From Incumbomyces delicatus (taxonomy: Eukaryota > Ascomycota > Eurotiomycetes > Chaetothyriales > Trichomeriaceae): a DNA stretch of 64,000 nucleotides. The translations under genes were made by a program, and so were the position numbers. Each line of letters begins with the position of its first letter. The first letter of the stretch is position 1. Shown here one piece after another: positions 1 through 10,077 of this stretch. The stretch lies in contig JACJVS010000004.1 in NCBI GenBank assembly GCA_017655985.1, positions 3,813,501-3,877,500 of the forward strand, read 5' to 3'. The notes under the pieces were generated by a model that made no database searches, was not told where the DNA came from, and saw nothing but the letters and a program-made list of their open reading frames with translations.

Positions 1-571
1 ACACCGTGGTTGTTGTTCATCGCAACGAATCTATTGGGCATATCAGCAATTGCTGCAGAAATAATAATATAATTGCACAATCAACGTGGAACAGTCACCT
101 TGCGATGCCGACAACGGTCACATGCACGACTCAGCCTTGTGCGTTTGACAGGGGGCGCTTGTGCTTCCTCCATAGTTAGGGGTCGGGCGACATCTGATTG
201 GAATCGTTGAAGGAACGGAAGGCTTGGGTTGTCCAGACGGTGGCGCAAAAGTAGCAAGATTTGGGTCGAACCACGGAACGGAGTGTTTTCCGCATCATGA
301 CGTTTGTGGCCGTAAGGCTAGGGTTACTAAAACGGGATAAGGCCTAGGGCCTCCAATCATTACCTTGGTAGCCGTTCGTCATGGCCGTGTTCGACATTCC
401 TTACCCGAAAGTGTGTTCCGACTGCTACCTACGTGCAGGGGTATATCCATACAAAAACGTATTATTCAGCTTGATAGGTTCTGTGTCCAAGATGGCAAAG
501 CTTGACAAAACCTTCCAGCTCCTCCCAAGTCTTCCCGCCTTCTTGCTTATTCACTCTCCAAAGCAGATACC
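1..571. other. intergenic, left edge
   Basis: No supportable gene. The short open frames here have no domain-like composition and no intron signals. The final part is the leader of the monooxygenase gene that starts at 572. Confidence 0.5.
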
Positions 572-2263
572 ATGACAAGCCCCTCGAAACTGCGAGTTGC
601 CATTGTGGGAGCTGGGCTGGCCGGAGGGGCAGCTGCTTTATATCTTGCGCGCACACCTGGAGTTGAATTCACAATTTATGAACGGTCAGACGTACCTCGA
701 CAAACAGGAGCGTGGATAGGCGTGACGAGGACCGGTCAGAGGATTATCGAAGAAATTTGCGGTAAAGGCGTTCTCGAAAGTATCTCACACAGTCGAACAA
801 CCAGAGCTATAGTCAAGGACCGCCATGGCAAACTCGTGCGAGATTCGAGTAACGAGACAGATGAAAGGCGATGGTCTTCGGCAACAGTCAGGCAGGATCT
901 TCATCGAATTCTCATGGAGCGCATCCCAAAGTCAAAAATCAAGGGTGGGAAACGCATTAAAGGGTACCGATCGTATTCTGATCGGGTGGTGGTCGATTTT
1001 TGTGATGAGACCTCTGCAGAATGCGACCTACTCGTCGTTGCTGATGGTATCAATTCAGTAAGTAGTCAGAGTTGGCAGGCCTTCAAGACGGTGCTGACTA
1101 AGTTGATTAGAAAGTACGGAGACAGATGCGACCAAATGACAAGGTCAACTTCTCGTATGACTCGTTCAAAGCTTTATGAAATGGGCGAAGTGCTGACAAA
1201 CAAACAGCGGAGCGTTGGAATACATGAAGGTGTACGATCGAGCTTGCTTGGAAAGGGTGGTAGGGAAGCTTCCTAACCAGTTCACCATGTGGTCGGACCC
1301 CAACGCGCTCCTTTGGATGGGGGATGTCGGTGAGTTCATCCTGCGAATTGTATCGCCCATTCATTTACTAACTTTCCTTAGGTCGGGGAAGATTCTCCAT
1401 TATTATCATTGTCCCGGAACCCAGAGAAAGTAAAATCTTATGGGCAGAAACGGCAGGCAAAGATCGAGTAACCCACTTGATCAATTACTTCAAGGTCAGT
1501 CTCGCTCCCCGACCCACTGATCGTAGGCTACGGTGGGCTCACAGATCCAAAGGACTGGGACCCTTTGATCAATAAGATTCTGCGCCAAACCGATGACCTC
1601 CTATTATTTCGTACGTATTCGTGGACCTGCAGGTACTACAGCGGTTGACGAGGATCATAGCTATCGTAAGAGGCACATTTCTTGAGCACCTGACAGATGG
1701 GGAGAGGACCGTATTTATCGGCGATGCTGCCCATCGTGAGTAGTGTCCGCTAATCCCTTTTCATAGTGCAATGAGCTGACTTTCTCTAGCAACCGGTGGA
1801 GCATATGGAGCAGGTAGCAGCATGGCATTTGCCGACGGAAAAGCTCTAAGTATGGCGATTGAGTACACAGCGCAGAGATTCTGTCTAAAGCACCGTTGCT
1901 CAATTCAAAAGATTCGTAAGTCAAATCACATCCCAACCATTTGCTGCCAGAAATACTGACATGACTATTGTTGTAGTGTATCTTTACGACGAGACCCGTC
2001 GCCATTTTTGTCATAAGGTCTTCGAGCAGCTTGCCCGGGAAATGTCAGGTGGAGAAAATGAGGATACGCGTTGGCTAGCAGCGCATGATCCACAAGATGA
2101 ATTTCCCGGAGCAGTGGCTAGACTACAAGCGCTCGAGGCGAAACAGGTCTTGTGGTCACTGAAAGCGATAATAGAGGAGGACCGATTTGCGAATCGACAA
2201 AAGAGGGAAAGGTTGGCACAAATTTTCGCCACAGGGACTCATATGGTCTCCTCGCCCGTCTAG
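572..2263 (+). CDS. FAD-dependent monooxygenase (salicylate-hydroxylase-like), multi-exon, integrity uncertain
   Basis: Class A flavoprotein monooxygenase, a family that hydroxylates aromatic acids or similar substrates with NAD(P)H and O2. Exon 1 (572-1057) holds the Rossmann dinucleotide motif GAGLAGG near residues 13-19 and the second motif DLLVVADGIN near its end. Later exons read well by frame: 1111-1154, 1208-1329, 1382-1494, a segment ending at about 1729 with GERTVFIGDAAH (the third FAD motif), then from about 1790 PTGGAYGAGSSMAFADG, and a last exon from about 1977 (YLYDETRR) to the stop at 2263. Donors are GTAAGT, GTATGA, GTGAGT and GTCAGT. Between 1495 and 1700 I could not join the exons in frame with canonical splice sites: the segment KDWDPLI is one base out of phase. 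This may be an unrecognised structure or a decayed gene. The neighbour downstream is an organic-anion permease, which fits uptake plus hydroxylation, but the substrate is unknown. Confidence 0.75.
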
Positions 2264-3490
2264 TTTGGTCTTTAAGACAGATACCCAATCCATAGATCTG
2301 TGGTCTCTAGAATGGCATTTGCTTTGGATTTCGATGAGGGGCAGGCATCGACGTCATACAGGACGGGCATGATACAACGGATTTGGACACAATTAGACAT
2401 TTGTGAGTTAGCGGGAATTTGGGTTTCCATCAACTTGCAATACTCCCACACAGGAAACTAGGCTAGCGAGCAAAATCAAACTATCCTCCTCATATACTCT
2501 GCCGTACTCCACCGTGAACGAACGCAATTGCACCGCCTCAAATATTTATACTGTAGCAACCTGCAACACTTGTGTCAATAGATTGTCCGTGCACGTCTAT
2601 CTTGCACCAGCTGACCGTGACAGTCATCTCTGTTTTATCCGCCTCACGGGTAAGTGCAACCGGTGCCAAGGGATGCAACAACGAATTTACTAGAAGCTTC
2701 TCACCCCGTCACACCAACGCTTCGCCTTGATGCACCATGAGAATCTTCTTCCCCTCGTCTTAGTACGTGAGTTCACTCAGACTCAAGTTTGCAGGTGCTT
2801 GATACGCTATCTGATAACATCTTTCATGCTAACAGCCATATCACTCATTACACAACATGCCATATGCCAGGTATGCGTGTACTATGGTGGGCCAATATTG
2901 CATATTCGGAATGGAAGCTTAATCAAAGGACTCTTTTCGAGATGCTGACCACAGTCCACGTGCCCGACTTGCATATCATTATGTTGTTGCCAATCCTCTG
3001 TTGAGGTACGTCATACCAGTCACAGAATTTTTATGCACTAAATCGAATTTTGGACGAAGATGAGGGAGTTTGCTATCGAATGCATCGCGGTCCAGACCCC
3101 CACACAAATGGATATGACCGCTGGCTCTCTTGAAACTGGCCCACATCTTTGTTGCTGCGAATTTCGTAGCCAAAGACAACTTCTGTTGCTGCCGAGGTTC
3201 GAATCTTATCCAAAGTCGCTAACGGAGCAACTTAGCCGCTAGATGTGGAGAACACCCTTGTCCACCAAGGAAGAATCGGTTCGGTTCGGATTTGGACAGG
3301 GCCCTTAGCCCGGTAATCTATCAGCGTAACATTGGCTGCGGGGAAACGCTAACTCAAAAGTCAATCGATACCGCTTATCTTTGTCGCTGGCGACCATCTA
3401 CAGGGAGTACGAAGTATATATGCACGCTAACGTTATACCTTTGGAGCATTTACGCCTCCTCGGACCCTCCTGACGAGAAGCTTGCTGTCT
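2264..3490. other. intergenic
   Basis: About 1.2 kb between two + strand genes. Several short open frames overlap each other and none shows a recognisable motif. It presumably holds the 3' end of the monooxygenase and the promoter of the permease. Nothing else seen. Confidence 0.5.
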
Positions 3491-5823
3491 ATGATGAATA
3501 CCGCACACGCTGACGCTCCGCCGGTCGGGATCAGCTCCATTGAGCCCGTTCCTCCGGCAGGTGCCGTTGAACCGACCACTCCTCCAGCTAATCATCACAA
3601 AGACCAAAATACTGGTGCTATCGTCGCCAAGAAGTCTGTGGCGGAACGAAAGCACGTTGCTAGACTCGACAGTACCCTGCTGGTGTACGCTGCCATCGCC
3701 CAGATCTTGAAATACCTCGATCAGCAAAAGTGAGCTACTCTTGCTTTGTCTATTTCCGTCCTATCATTCAACGCAGACAACCAGTTTTCCATCGTCGCAA
3801 GACCTGTGCTGACTTGCCAAAGCATCCAAAATGCCTATGTGAGCGGTATGAAGGAGGACTTGAACCTCTACGGCACCGAGTATAACAAATTCATCACATT
3901 CTTTAACATCGGCTATGCTTTGTTCCTTATCGTAAGTAGTCACTTGCCATGCCGTCCAACTAGATGGAGCAAGGCGTGTCTGACCCAGACAGCCTTCCCA
4001 AATCATCATTACTCGGGTCCGACCATCTTTCTGGCTTCCTGGGCTCGAGTTTTGTTGGGGTGTTCTGACCCTCGGGTTGACCTGGGTGACCAACGCCAAG
4101 CAGATGTAAGTCTACTCTACCACACAGCACCTCGTATGACACCTGCTGATATTCCCAGTTATGCACTTCGAGCTTTTGTAAGCCTTCATATCGTCGATTC
4201 GCTGAGACAAGGGCTGACTAAGTACATCTAGATTGGTGCTTTTGAGGCTTCATGTTATCCAGGTGCTATTGTCCTCTTAATGTCGTGGGTGAGTACATTC
4301 AACTTGGTGCTTTCGGTAAGAACCTCCACTGATGCCGCGTCCAGTATACCCCTCGAGAAATCGCTCTCCGGATTGGGATATACTCGAGTTGCCAATTTCG
4401 TAAGTGGAGATCACTTTGCTCGTATGATTCCTGCTTATCATCTGCAGTCGGCGCCATGGTGTCCGGCGCTCTGAGCGCTTCGATATCTGCCACCATGAAC
4501 AACCGCGGTGGGCTCGCTGGTTGGAGGTGGATGTTCGTGAGGCCTCCCATCACGGAGCAGACATGCACGCGAACTGACGATAACAGCTTATTGATGGTAT
4601 TATGACCATAATCTGGGCCATACTTGGTCTTTTCTTCGTTCCCGACTATCCCAATAAGCCAAAGTAAGTTCTGATGAATCCATCTCAAAGTTGTGCGCTA
4701 ACCGCCCAGCCCGCTGGGCCGATTCTGGCTTACTCAACACCACGTTCAAATGGCCCAAGAGCGCATGCATCGGTTCCGCCGAGCCAGCAACAAGCATTTC
4801 ACTTTTGACACTGTCAAGCGAACATTGAAGCTACCGGTGTTCTGGATGTTTATCATCTTTTATCCGTGCTGCATCATCGCAAACCAGGCCTTCAATTGTG
4901 AGTTTCGACGGCACTATATTTTGATTCAGATAATAATGATGTAGCAGATTTTGGACTGTACCTCAAGTCACTGGTCGACGAAAATGGAAATCGAGTGTGG
5001 AGCACCAGCTCCGTCAATGCAATCCCGATCGGTGGCCTGGCTATCGGAGGTGAGCAGTGACATCGTCGCTGCGAAAGATATTGTCTAACTGCGGATAACA
5101 GTTGTCACGAGCTGGATATTTCCTGCTTTGTCTGACTACTTTCAAACGCGAGTGCTTGTACTGCTTCCCGAGCTGGTGCGTCTTCCATTTCCTTTCTCAC
5201 CATCCTCGCCACACCATCAAACAGCATTCAGCTAACAGCTGTTCAGCTTTGGTGCCTCGTCCCGTCAACCATCCTCACCATCTGGTACGTCCCAGAGAAC
5301 GCCAGGTATTTTGCGTGTGAGTCACCACCGTCACCACCACCACCTCAATCGGGAATCGAGATAATCCAAGGTTCGAATGCTGACCTTCCCTCTAGGGTTC
5401 GGCACATACTTCACCATGTCTATCCCAGTCCTGATCCTCGCCTGGCTTTCCGACTTGACTCCTCACGACGCCGAAGCCAGATCGTTCTGCATCGCCTGCG
5501 GCATCGTCCTCTTCTACGCCGTCGGTTCTTGGTCCAACATCCTTGTCTGGCCGGCCAACACCGCACCGCGCTTCCCAACTGCTTGGCCCACCACAATTGG
5601 CCTAGTCTGCGCCGCTCTCTGCCTGTTGCTCTCCTTCCGCTTCGTCGAGCTCAGGTGGATCCGGCCAGAAAATAAGCGAATTGCTGAGAAAAAAGCTCGA
5701 GAGGAAGCAGAGGAACAGACGATATCGCAGGCACGAGCAGCTGGCACCGGCACACACTGGAGGCAAGACGGGGAAGTTGAGGGCGATAAAACCGACGGAT
5801 TTGTTCGAGTGGAACGTTTTTGA
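3491..5823 (+). CDS. MFS permease, Dal5/allantoate anion:cation symporter family, about ten introns
   Basis: Proton-coupled permease of the fungal Dal5/Tna1 type, which imports organic anions such as allantoate, nicotinate or other carboxylates across the plasma membrane. ATG at 3491 is the first in-frame methionine; the codon at 3482 is TTG. Exon 1 ends at 3729 and exon 2 runs 3823-3931, joined as YLDQQN-IQNAYVSGMKEDL, the family's first-helix signature. Subsequent exons, all with canonical GT-AG borders and in frame, give WVTNAKQ, YALRAF, IGAFEASCYPGAI, GWRWMF, FFVPDYPNKP, LKLPVFWMF, IPIGGLAIGG and WYVPENARYFA. The last exon (from about 5396) encodes the final helices and a charged KR/E-rich cytoplasmic tail. 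All junctions I traced keep phase, so the gene looks intact. It lies 3' of an FAD monooxygenase on the same strand. Convergent with the next MFS gene. Confidence 0.88.
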
Positions 5824-7457
5824 TTTTGAGAATGTCGTTTACAAGCCACGGACACCACCACAAATAGTCGCAATGTCCAACAACTAAAAGCGAGGATTTC
5901 CACTCACACTTCCCAGGAAATTATGGCCAAAATTCAGAATATACGCTGCTATTAATACCACGAGTGGTACCACTGCTGCTGCAATACTTCAAGTTTCGAT
6001 CCCTTTCCGAGGCCGAAGCCAAGGTGGAAAGGCTGTTGTCTAGCCAGGGTTTCATGCTGCGGGAAGGGTGGTAGGCTAGGCTAGGGCCAGACTAGGACTG
6101 GGTAAGGGTGGGCAGTGTAAGAAAAGGGAACTGGGGAAATTGGCATCAACAAGTCAAAAGTGTTTGCCTCGAGCTTAGTCTGATCAGTGGTCAGTAGTTT
6201 CATCTGTCCAATTTGCCTTTTAGGCCGCCGTCATCGAGCAAGCTACCGGACATGGCTGCCTCATACAGATAATTTACTTGCCACGCATGCAGATTGGCGT
6301 GAGCGAGTAGTAGGGCTGGCCAGCTGCGCAGAGCACAGCAAGGCAGGACGCTAGAGTTTGTCTGCGCAGCTGTGCAGTAAAGTGGAGCTTTTAAGCGGAT
6401 ACAGTCCAAGGGTTAGCCCAGAAAAATAGCGGCCAACGGGGAAAATAAGCTAGATTATTTCTTATATGGGACTAGCGTCCGATACCTGGATGTCGGGGTA
6501 ATCCGGGGGTGCTCGGAATCTATGCAGATCTAGATGACAGTTCTGGCGGCTCTCGATTGGATGAGTGTGATTATCCATGACAACGCTTAAGCATTTGTTT
6601 CGATTGGCTTCATGCACGACGCACGGCCGTGCCTTGGTCGAGCATAAGATCCACGACAAAAAAAGCTAAAGGAGAGACGATGGATCATTGTCCAAGGACA
6701 AGATAGCCAGAAGGTCATCGTCCGCCAAGGTGTTGCCAGATAAAAGCATAAAACACGCTATACAAACAGGATGCGACAGCCAGCATCTGTGCAAGCATCT
6801 TTGTGCCAATGATACAAATGTCATATACGGGTCATCCGATAAACGAGGATTCCAAGCTTCTGTCAGATCCCACAGCATGCAGATCTTACACCGGTATTGT
6901 GATCACTGTGATCTGAATGCCATGTCACAAATCGTACAACCTTAACCCGTGGTGGGGGCTGGCGACTACGGCTAAACCCTCAACACGAGAGCGCGGACGC
7001 ACAGTATTTTAGTCAATCACGGTGGTATAGCCATTTGCCCTTTGACTGGTGTGTTTCACCTTGGCTGTAGCCCGGGACAGCTCGGCCTCTGCTGTTTAAA
7101 TCGGACCCGGAACCGGGGAAGACCTCGAGAGACATCACTATATTATCGTCCCTGCTCGGAGCATGTAGCTGCTCAAGCTCGCGGTTCACGTTTCACCCTT
7201 GGAAATCGTGCAGGACGCAGACCAGGGTCTTACCGAAATCTGAAGCCGCACGTAAACATGAACGTCTCCAAGGAGTAATTTGAACCATATAGGTATCGTC
7301 CCTGATATTCCGGAACGGGTGCGGAGCCATCTACTCACTTCGAGGTCCAGAAGGCTAACAGTAATTCGAATGCATGGGTCGAGATGGCAAGGCGCAGGAG
7401 AAAGGTAATCTATACAGTTACTTCAATCTCAATTGACATGCAGATTTTGAGGCGAGG
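5824..7457. other. intergenic between convergent genes
   Basis: 1.6 kb separating the stop codons of two convergent MFS genes. It is GC-moderate with scattered short open frames on both strands and no recognisable protein motif. There is a purine-rich GGCTAGG-type stretch near 6070-6100. No RNA gene was recognised. Confidence 0.45.
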
Positions 7458-8987
7458 CTAGACAATCGCCGGTTTCAGCATCCGTCTGAGCAGATCCCGT
7501 GGCTTCCAGCCTTGTTTTCGTGCACTGACAATGGACGCCTCCCTCGTCAGAGCATTGTCTGCAGCATCCACATCATTCGGGATCTCCTTCTCTTCGCTAC
7601 CTGGCACCCGTAGGTTTCGGTTTCGTCGTGCCTCTTCCCGTTTCTGCAGCCGCTCCAATTCCTCTTGCTCTCCTATTTTCCAACCCCTCAAAACCCATAC
7701 AACTAACCCACCTGCGATGTAGGACAGTGCGCAAAATAGCTGGGCATAGACGTACACAAAGTCTGCAGCGCCGGTCCTCCGAATCTCCAATGCAATGGGT
7801 TCAGCACAGGTAACAGGCGGCACCATAATCAGCCAAGTCCAAGAAAGCGCGCTTCCCAGATCGCGCAAGCCTACCACCTCGACAGCGACGGCGGGGCCAG
7901 CGGCCCAGAAGGTACCCGCGCAGCCTCCTCCAACGATTGAGAAGAAGAGGAGCAGGCCCATCTTGCCAGCTACGACTTCTGTGGGCAGCCAGAAAGCGAA
8001 GGAGAAAACTCCACTCAGGGTGGTGAATAACATAGCATTGTTGATGCGACCCCATCGATCAGAGGCGAGGCCAATGATAGGTCGACCTAACATTTGTCCC
8101 AAATTGAAGATGGCACCAACGATTGAACCCTGCTGCGCTGACAGCCCAATCTGGCGGGCATAGGCAGGAAGGCTGAACAGAACAGTGACATAGCCGAACA
8201 TACTGAACCAGGACCAAGCCTGCACGAGAATGAACTCTGGACGTTTCAGCAGTTCCCAGTCAAACGACCTGTGCCTTGCGCCGACCTGCTTGTTGCGATC
8301 TTTGAGAATGTTGCTGGCGGTCAGATTGACGACGCAGGAGGCTATGCCGAGGATGCGGAAAGCCCAGGGCAAGCCAAGACTTTCGATGATGGCTTGGGTG
8401 GACAGAGACCAGATGAGTGCGCCACAGCCGCTTCCTGCAGCGGAGATGGCGTTGGCTATGGATCGCTTGGTGGTAAACCACTGAGGGATAATGCCCACAC
8501 TTGCGACGAAAAGAAAGCCCATACCTATGCCAAAGCAGATGCCCTGAGAAAGGATGATTTGGTACTTTTCCTTTGCGAAGGAGGCTCCGATAAGCGACAA
8601 GGTTTCGAAAAACACGCCTATGTGGAGAGTAACTTTGGACCCGTACGATGCTATGCATTTGGTAGCCAGAGGAGCGACGAACATGGCCAAGGAGATAGAG
8701 AGACCTCCGACAAAAGCAAAGACGAGGGGCGATGTGTTGGGAAAATAGTCGTGAGCAAGGTAGTAGGCCAGAAAGATGGCGTATGAGCTGTTGATGCCCC
8801 AGGTATGGCCGTTGATCCAGAAGGTACAGGCAACGCAGACCCAGCCGTATCCACCATTGGGTGGTTGATCTTCGTATGTGGGAGACAGGCGCTCTTGGGC
8901 TGCTTCGTTGAGCTCGCAGGAAGGTGAGATTTCCACGCGATTATTGCCTGAGGCAGGGACACCATCTGGAGCGGCAGTCTCAGCCAT
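7458..8987 (-). CDS. MFS transporter, monocarboxylate-transporter (MCT/MCH) family
   Basis: Single-exon gene of 509 residues from the ATG at 8987; the longer frame to 9038 also opens with ATG-like codons, but the methionine before AETAAPDG has the better context. Residues about 40-60 carry the family opening motif DQPPNGGYGWVCVAC, in which the D/P-rich stretch and GGYGWV are diagnostic of fungal MCT-like permeases. Twelve hydrophobic segments follow, with a charged loop near the middle (ASNILKDRNKQVGARH) and the second-half signature LGQMLGRPIIGLASDRWGR. The C-terminus is a charged cytoplasmic tail. Members are plasma-membrane permeases; despite the name, several yeast Mch proteins do not carry monocarboxylates and one carries riboflavin, so the substrate is open. 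Confidence 0.9.
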   Translation of the reverse strand: MAETAAPDGVPASGNNRVEISPSCELNEAAQERLSPTYEDQPPNGGYGWVCVACTFWINGHTWGINSSYAIFLAYYLAHDYFPNTSPLVFAFVGGLSISLAMFVAPLATKCIASYGSKVTLHIGVFFETLSLIGASFAKEKYQIILSQGICFGIGMGFLFVASVGIIPQWFTTKRSIANAISAAGSGCGALIWSLSTQAIIESLGLPWAFRILGIASCVVNLTASNILKDRNKQVGARHRSFDWELLKRPEFILVQAWSWFSMFGYVTVLFSLPAYARQIGLSAQQGSIVGAIFNLGQMLGRPIIGLASDRWGRINNAMLFTTLSGVFSFAFWLPTEVVAGKMGLLLFFSIVGGGCAGTFWAAGPAVAVEVVGLRDLGSALSWTWLIMVPPVTCAEPIALEIRRTGAADFVYVYAQLFCALSYIAGGLVVWVLRGWKIGEQEELERLQKREEARRNRNLRVPGSEEKEIPNDVDAADNALTREASIVSARKQGWKPRDLLRRMLKPAIV

Positions 8988-10077
8988 GGTGTGTAACGAG
9001 CGTATGTGTTGCGTATTCACGGAGTGGACGCAAAGCACTCATCAATAGCAAGACTCAGGTGGTGGGCGACGAATAGGAAGTCGGTTCTCGAAGCAGGTTG
9101 CCTAAGACGTTAATCGTCCCAAACAAAACTGAACCCTCACTTGGATCTCTACAGAACTTGGTCGTCGTACCGGAGGGCGTAGCCATGCTGACAACTAACG
9201 TTAGGGCCGTGGTACTGAAAAAAAAAAGGGAAGCAAAAATGAACAGATGGTGCGCCTCGTCATTTTTGGAGTCATTGGCACCGAATGGGCAAGGCCGAGG
9301 TTCGCAAGGAAAGACGGCCACCTCAGGACAGCGAATCAGCGCACGGAGAAGTCACCGCAGCGTGCCAGGAGTTGTCCCATCCACCCCATCCCAGCGCTGC
9401 CCGCTGCCGCTCCTTCCGGGTGAGTTACTTCGTACAACGTAACTTCGTAAAGGGCAGCTTTGGCGATTTTACCCACAGAATATTTCGTACTTCTTGCACT
9501 TTCACAAATCGATCCACTAAAACTTCTGCACGACACATGGAACGACGTGATCCTTGAACCAAGACCACGATATGATATGAATCAACTCGATGTGAACCTC
9601 GGCGCGTCATGACACAACCATTATGAAAGAATCTCAAATGACCAAGATGGTTACCGAGTTCCTGTGGATCGGCGTCGGTCTTCTCCACTACGGCCGCCGC
9701 GATTGAGTCTTGGCTGGTTGTCCTGGGCAACCAGAAACCCGCACCAAAGTCACGATGCAGTGTCAAGTCGCTTAGCACTGAGCCTGCGGCGGTGGATCAT
9801 GGTGCTCCGTCACGTCAGTCAGTACTCGGTGTACTTTCAGATATCATCACCATCGTCAGCATCGATATTGGCCCTGAATACATTCCATTCGTTTCGCCCG
9901 GCCTAACCTTTGCCGCCTTGTTACCTTCGTTTGGCTGTATTTTGCACACTTTACAAAGTGCTTCGTAATTCGTCCTAGCAGATCCGTGCCATGTTTGAAT
10001 GAGATTGAAAGTTGATCTGATCGACAGGCCCGGTCAGTTCTAACCAGTCCAGACCAGACCAGCCGATACATACGATC
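8988..10077. other. divergent intergenic/promoter region
   Basis: About 1.1 kb between divergently transcribed genes: the MFS gene on - and the LIM gene on +. It contains a poly-A run near 9219-9230 and no supportable gene. It should hold both promoters. Confidence 0.5.

Noticed and set aside
8271..8786. 171-codon + frame within the MCT-like gene
   Set aside because: Antisense shadow of a clear transporter gene.
572..9038. Monooxygenase plus two MFS genes as a biosynthetic cluster
   Set aside because: No core synthase; a catabolic uptake-and-hydroxylation pair explains the first two genes more simply, and the third is convergent.
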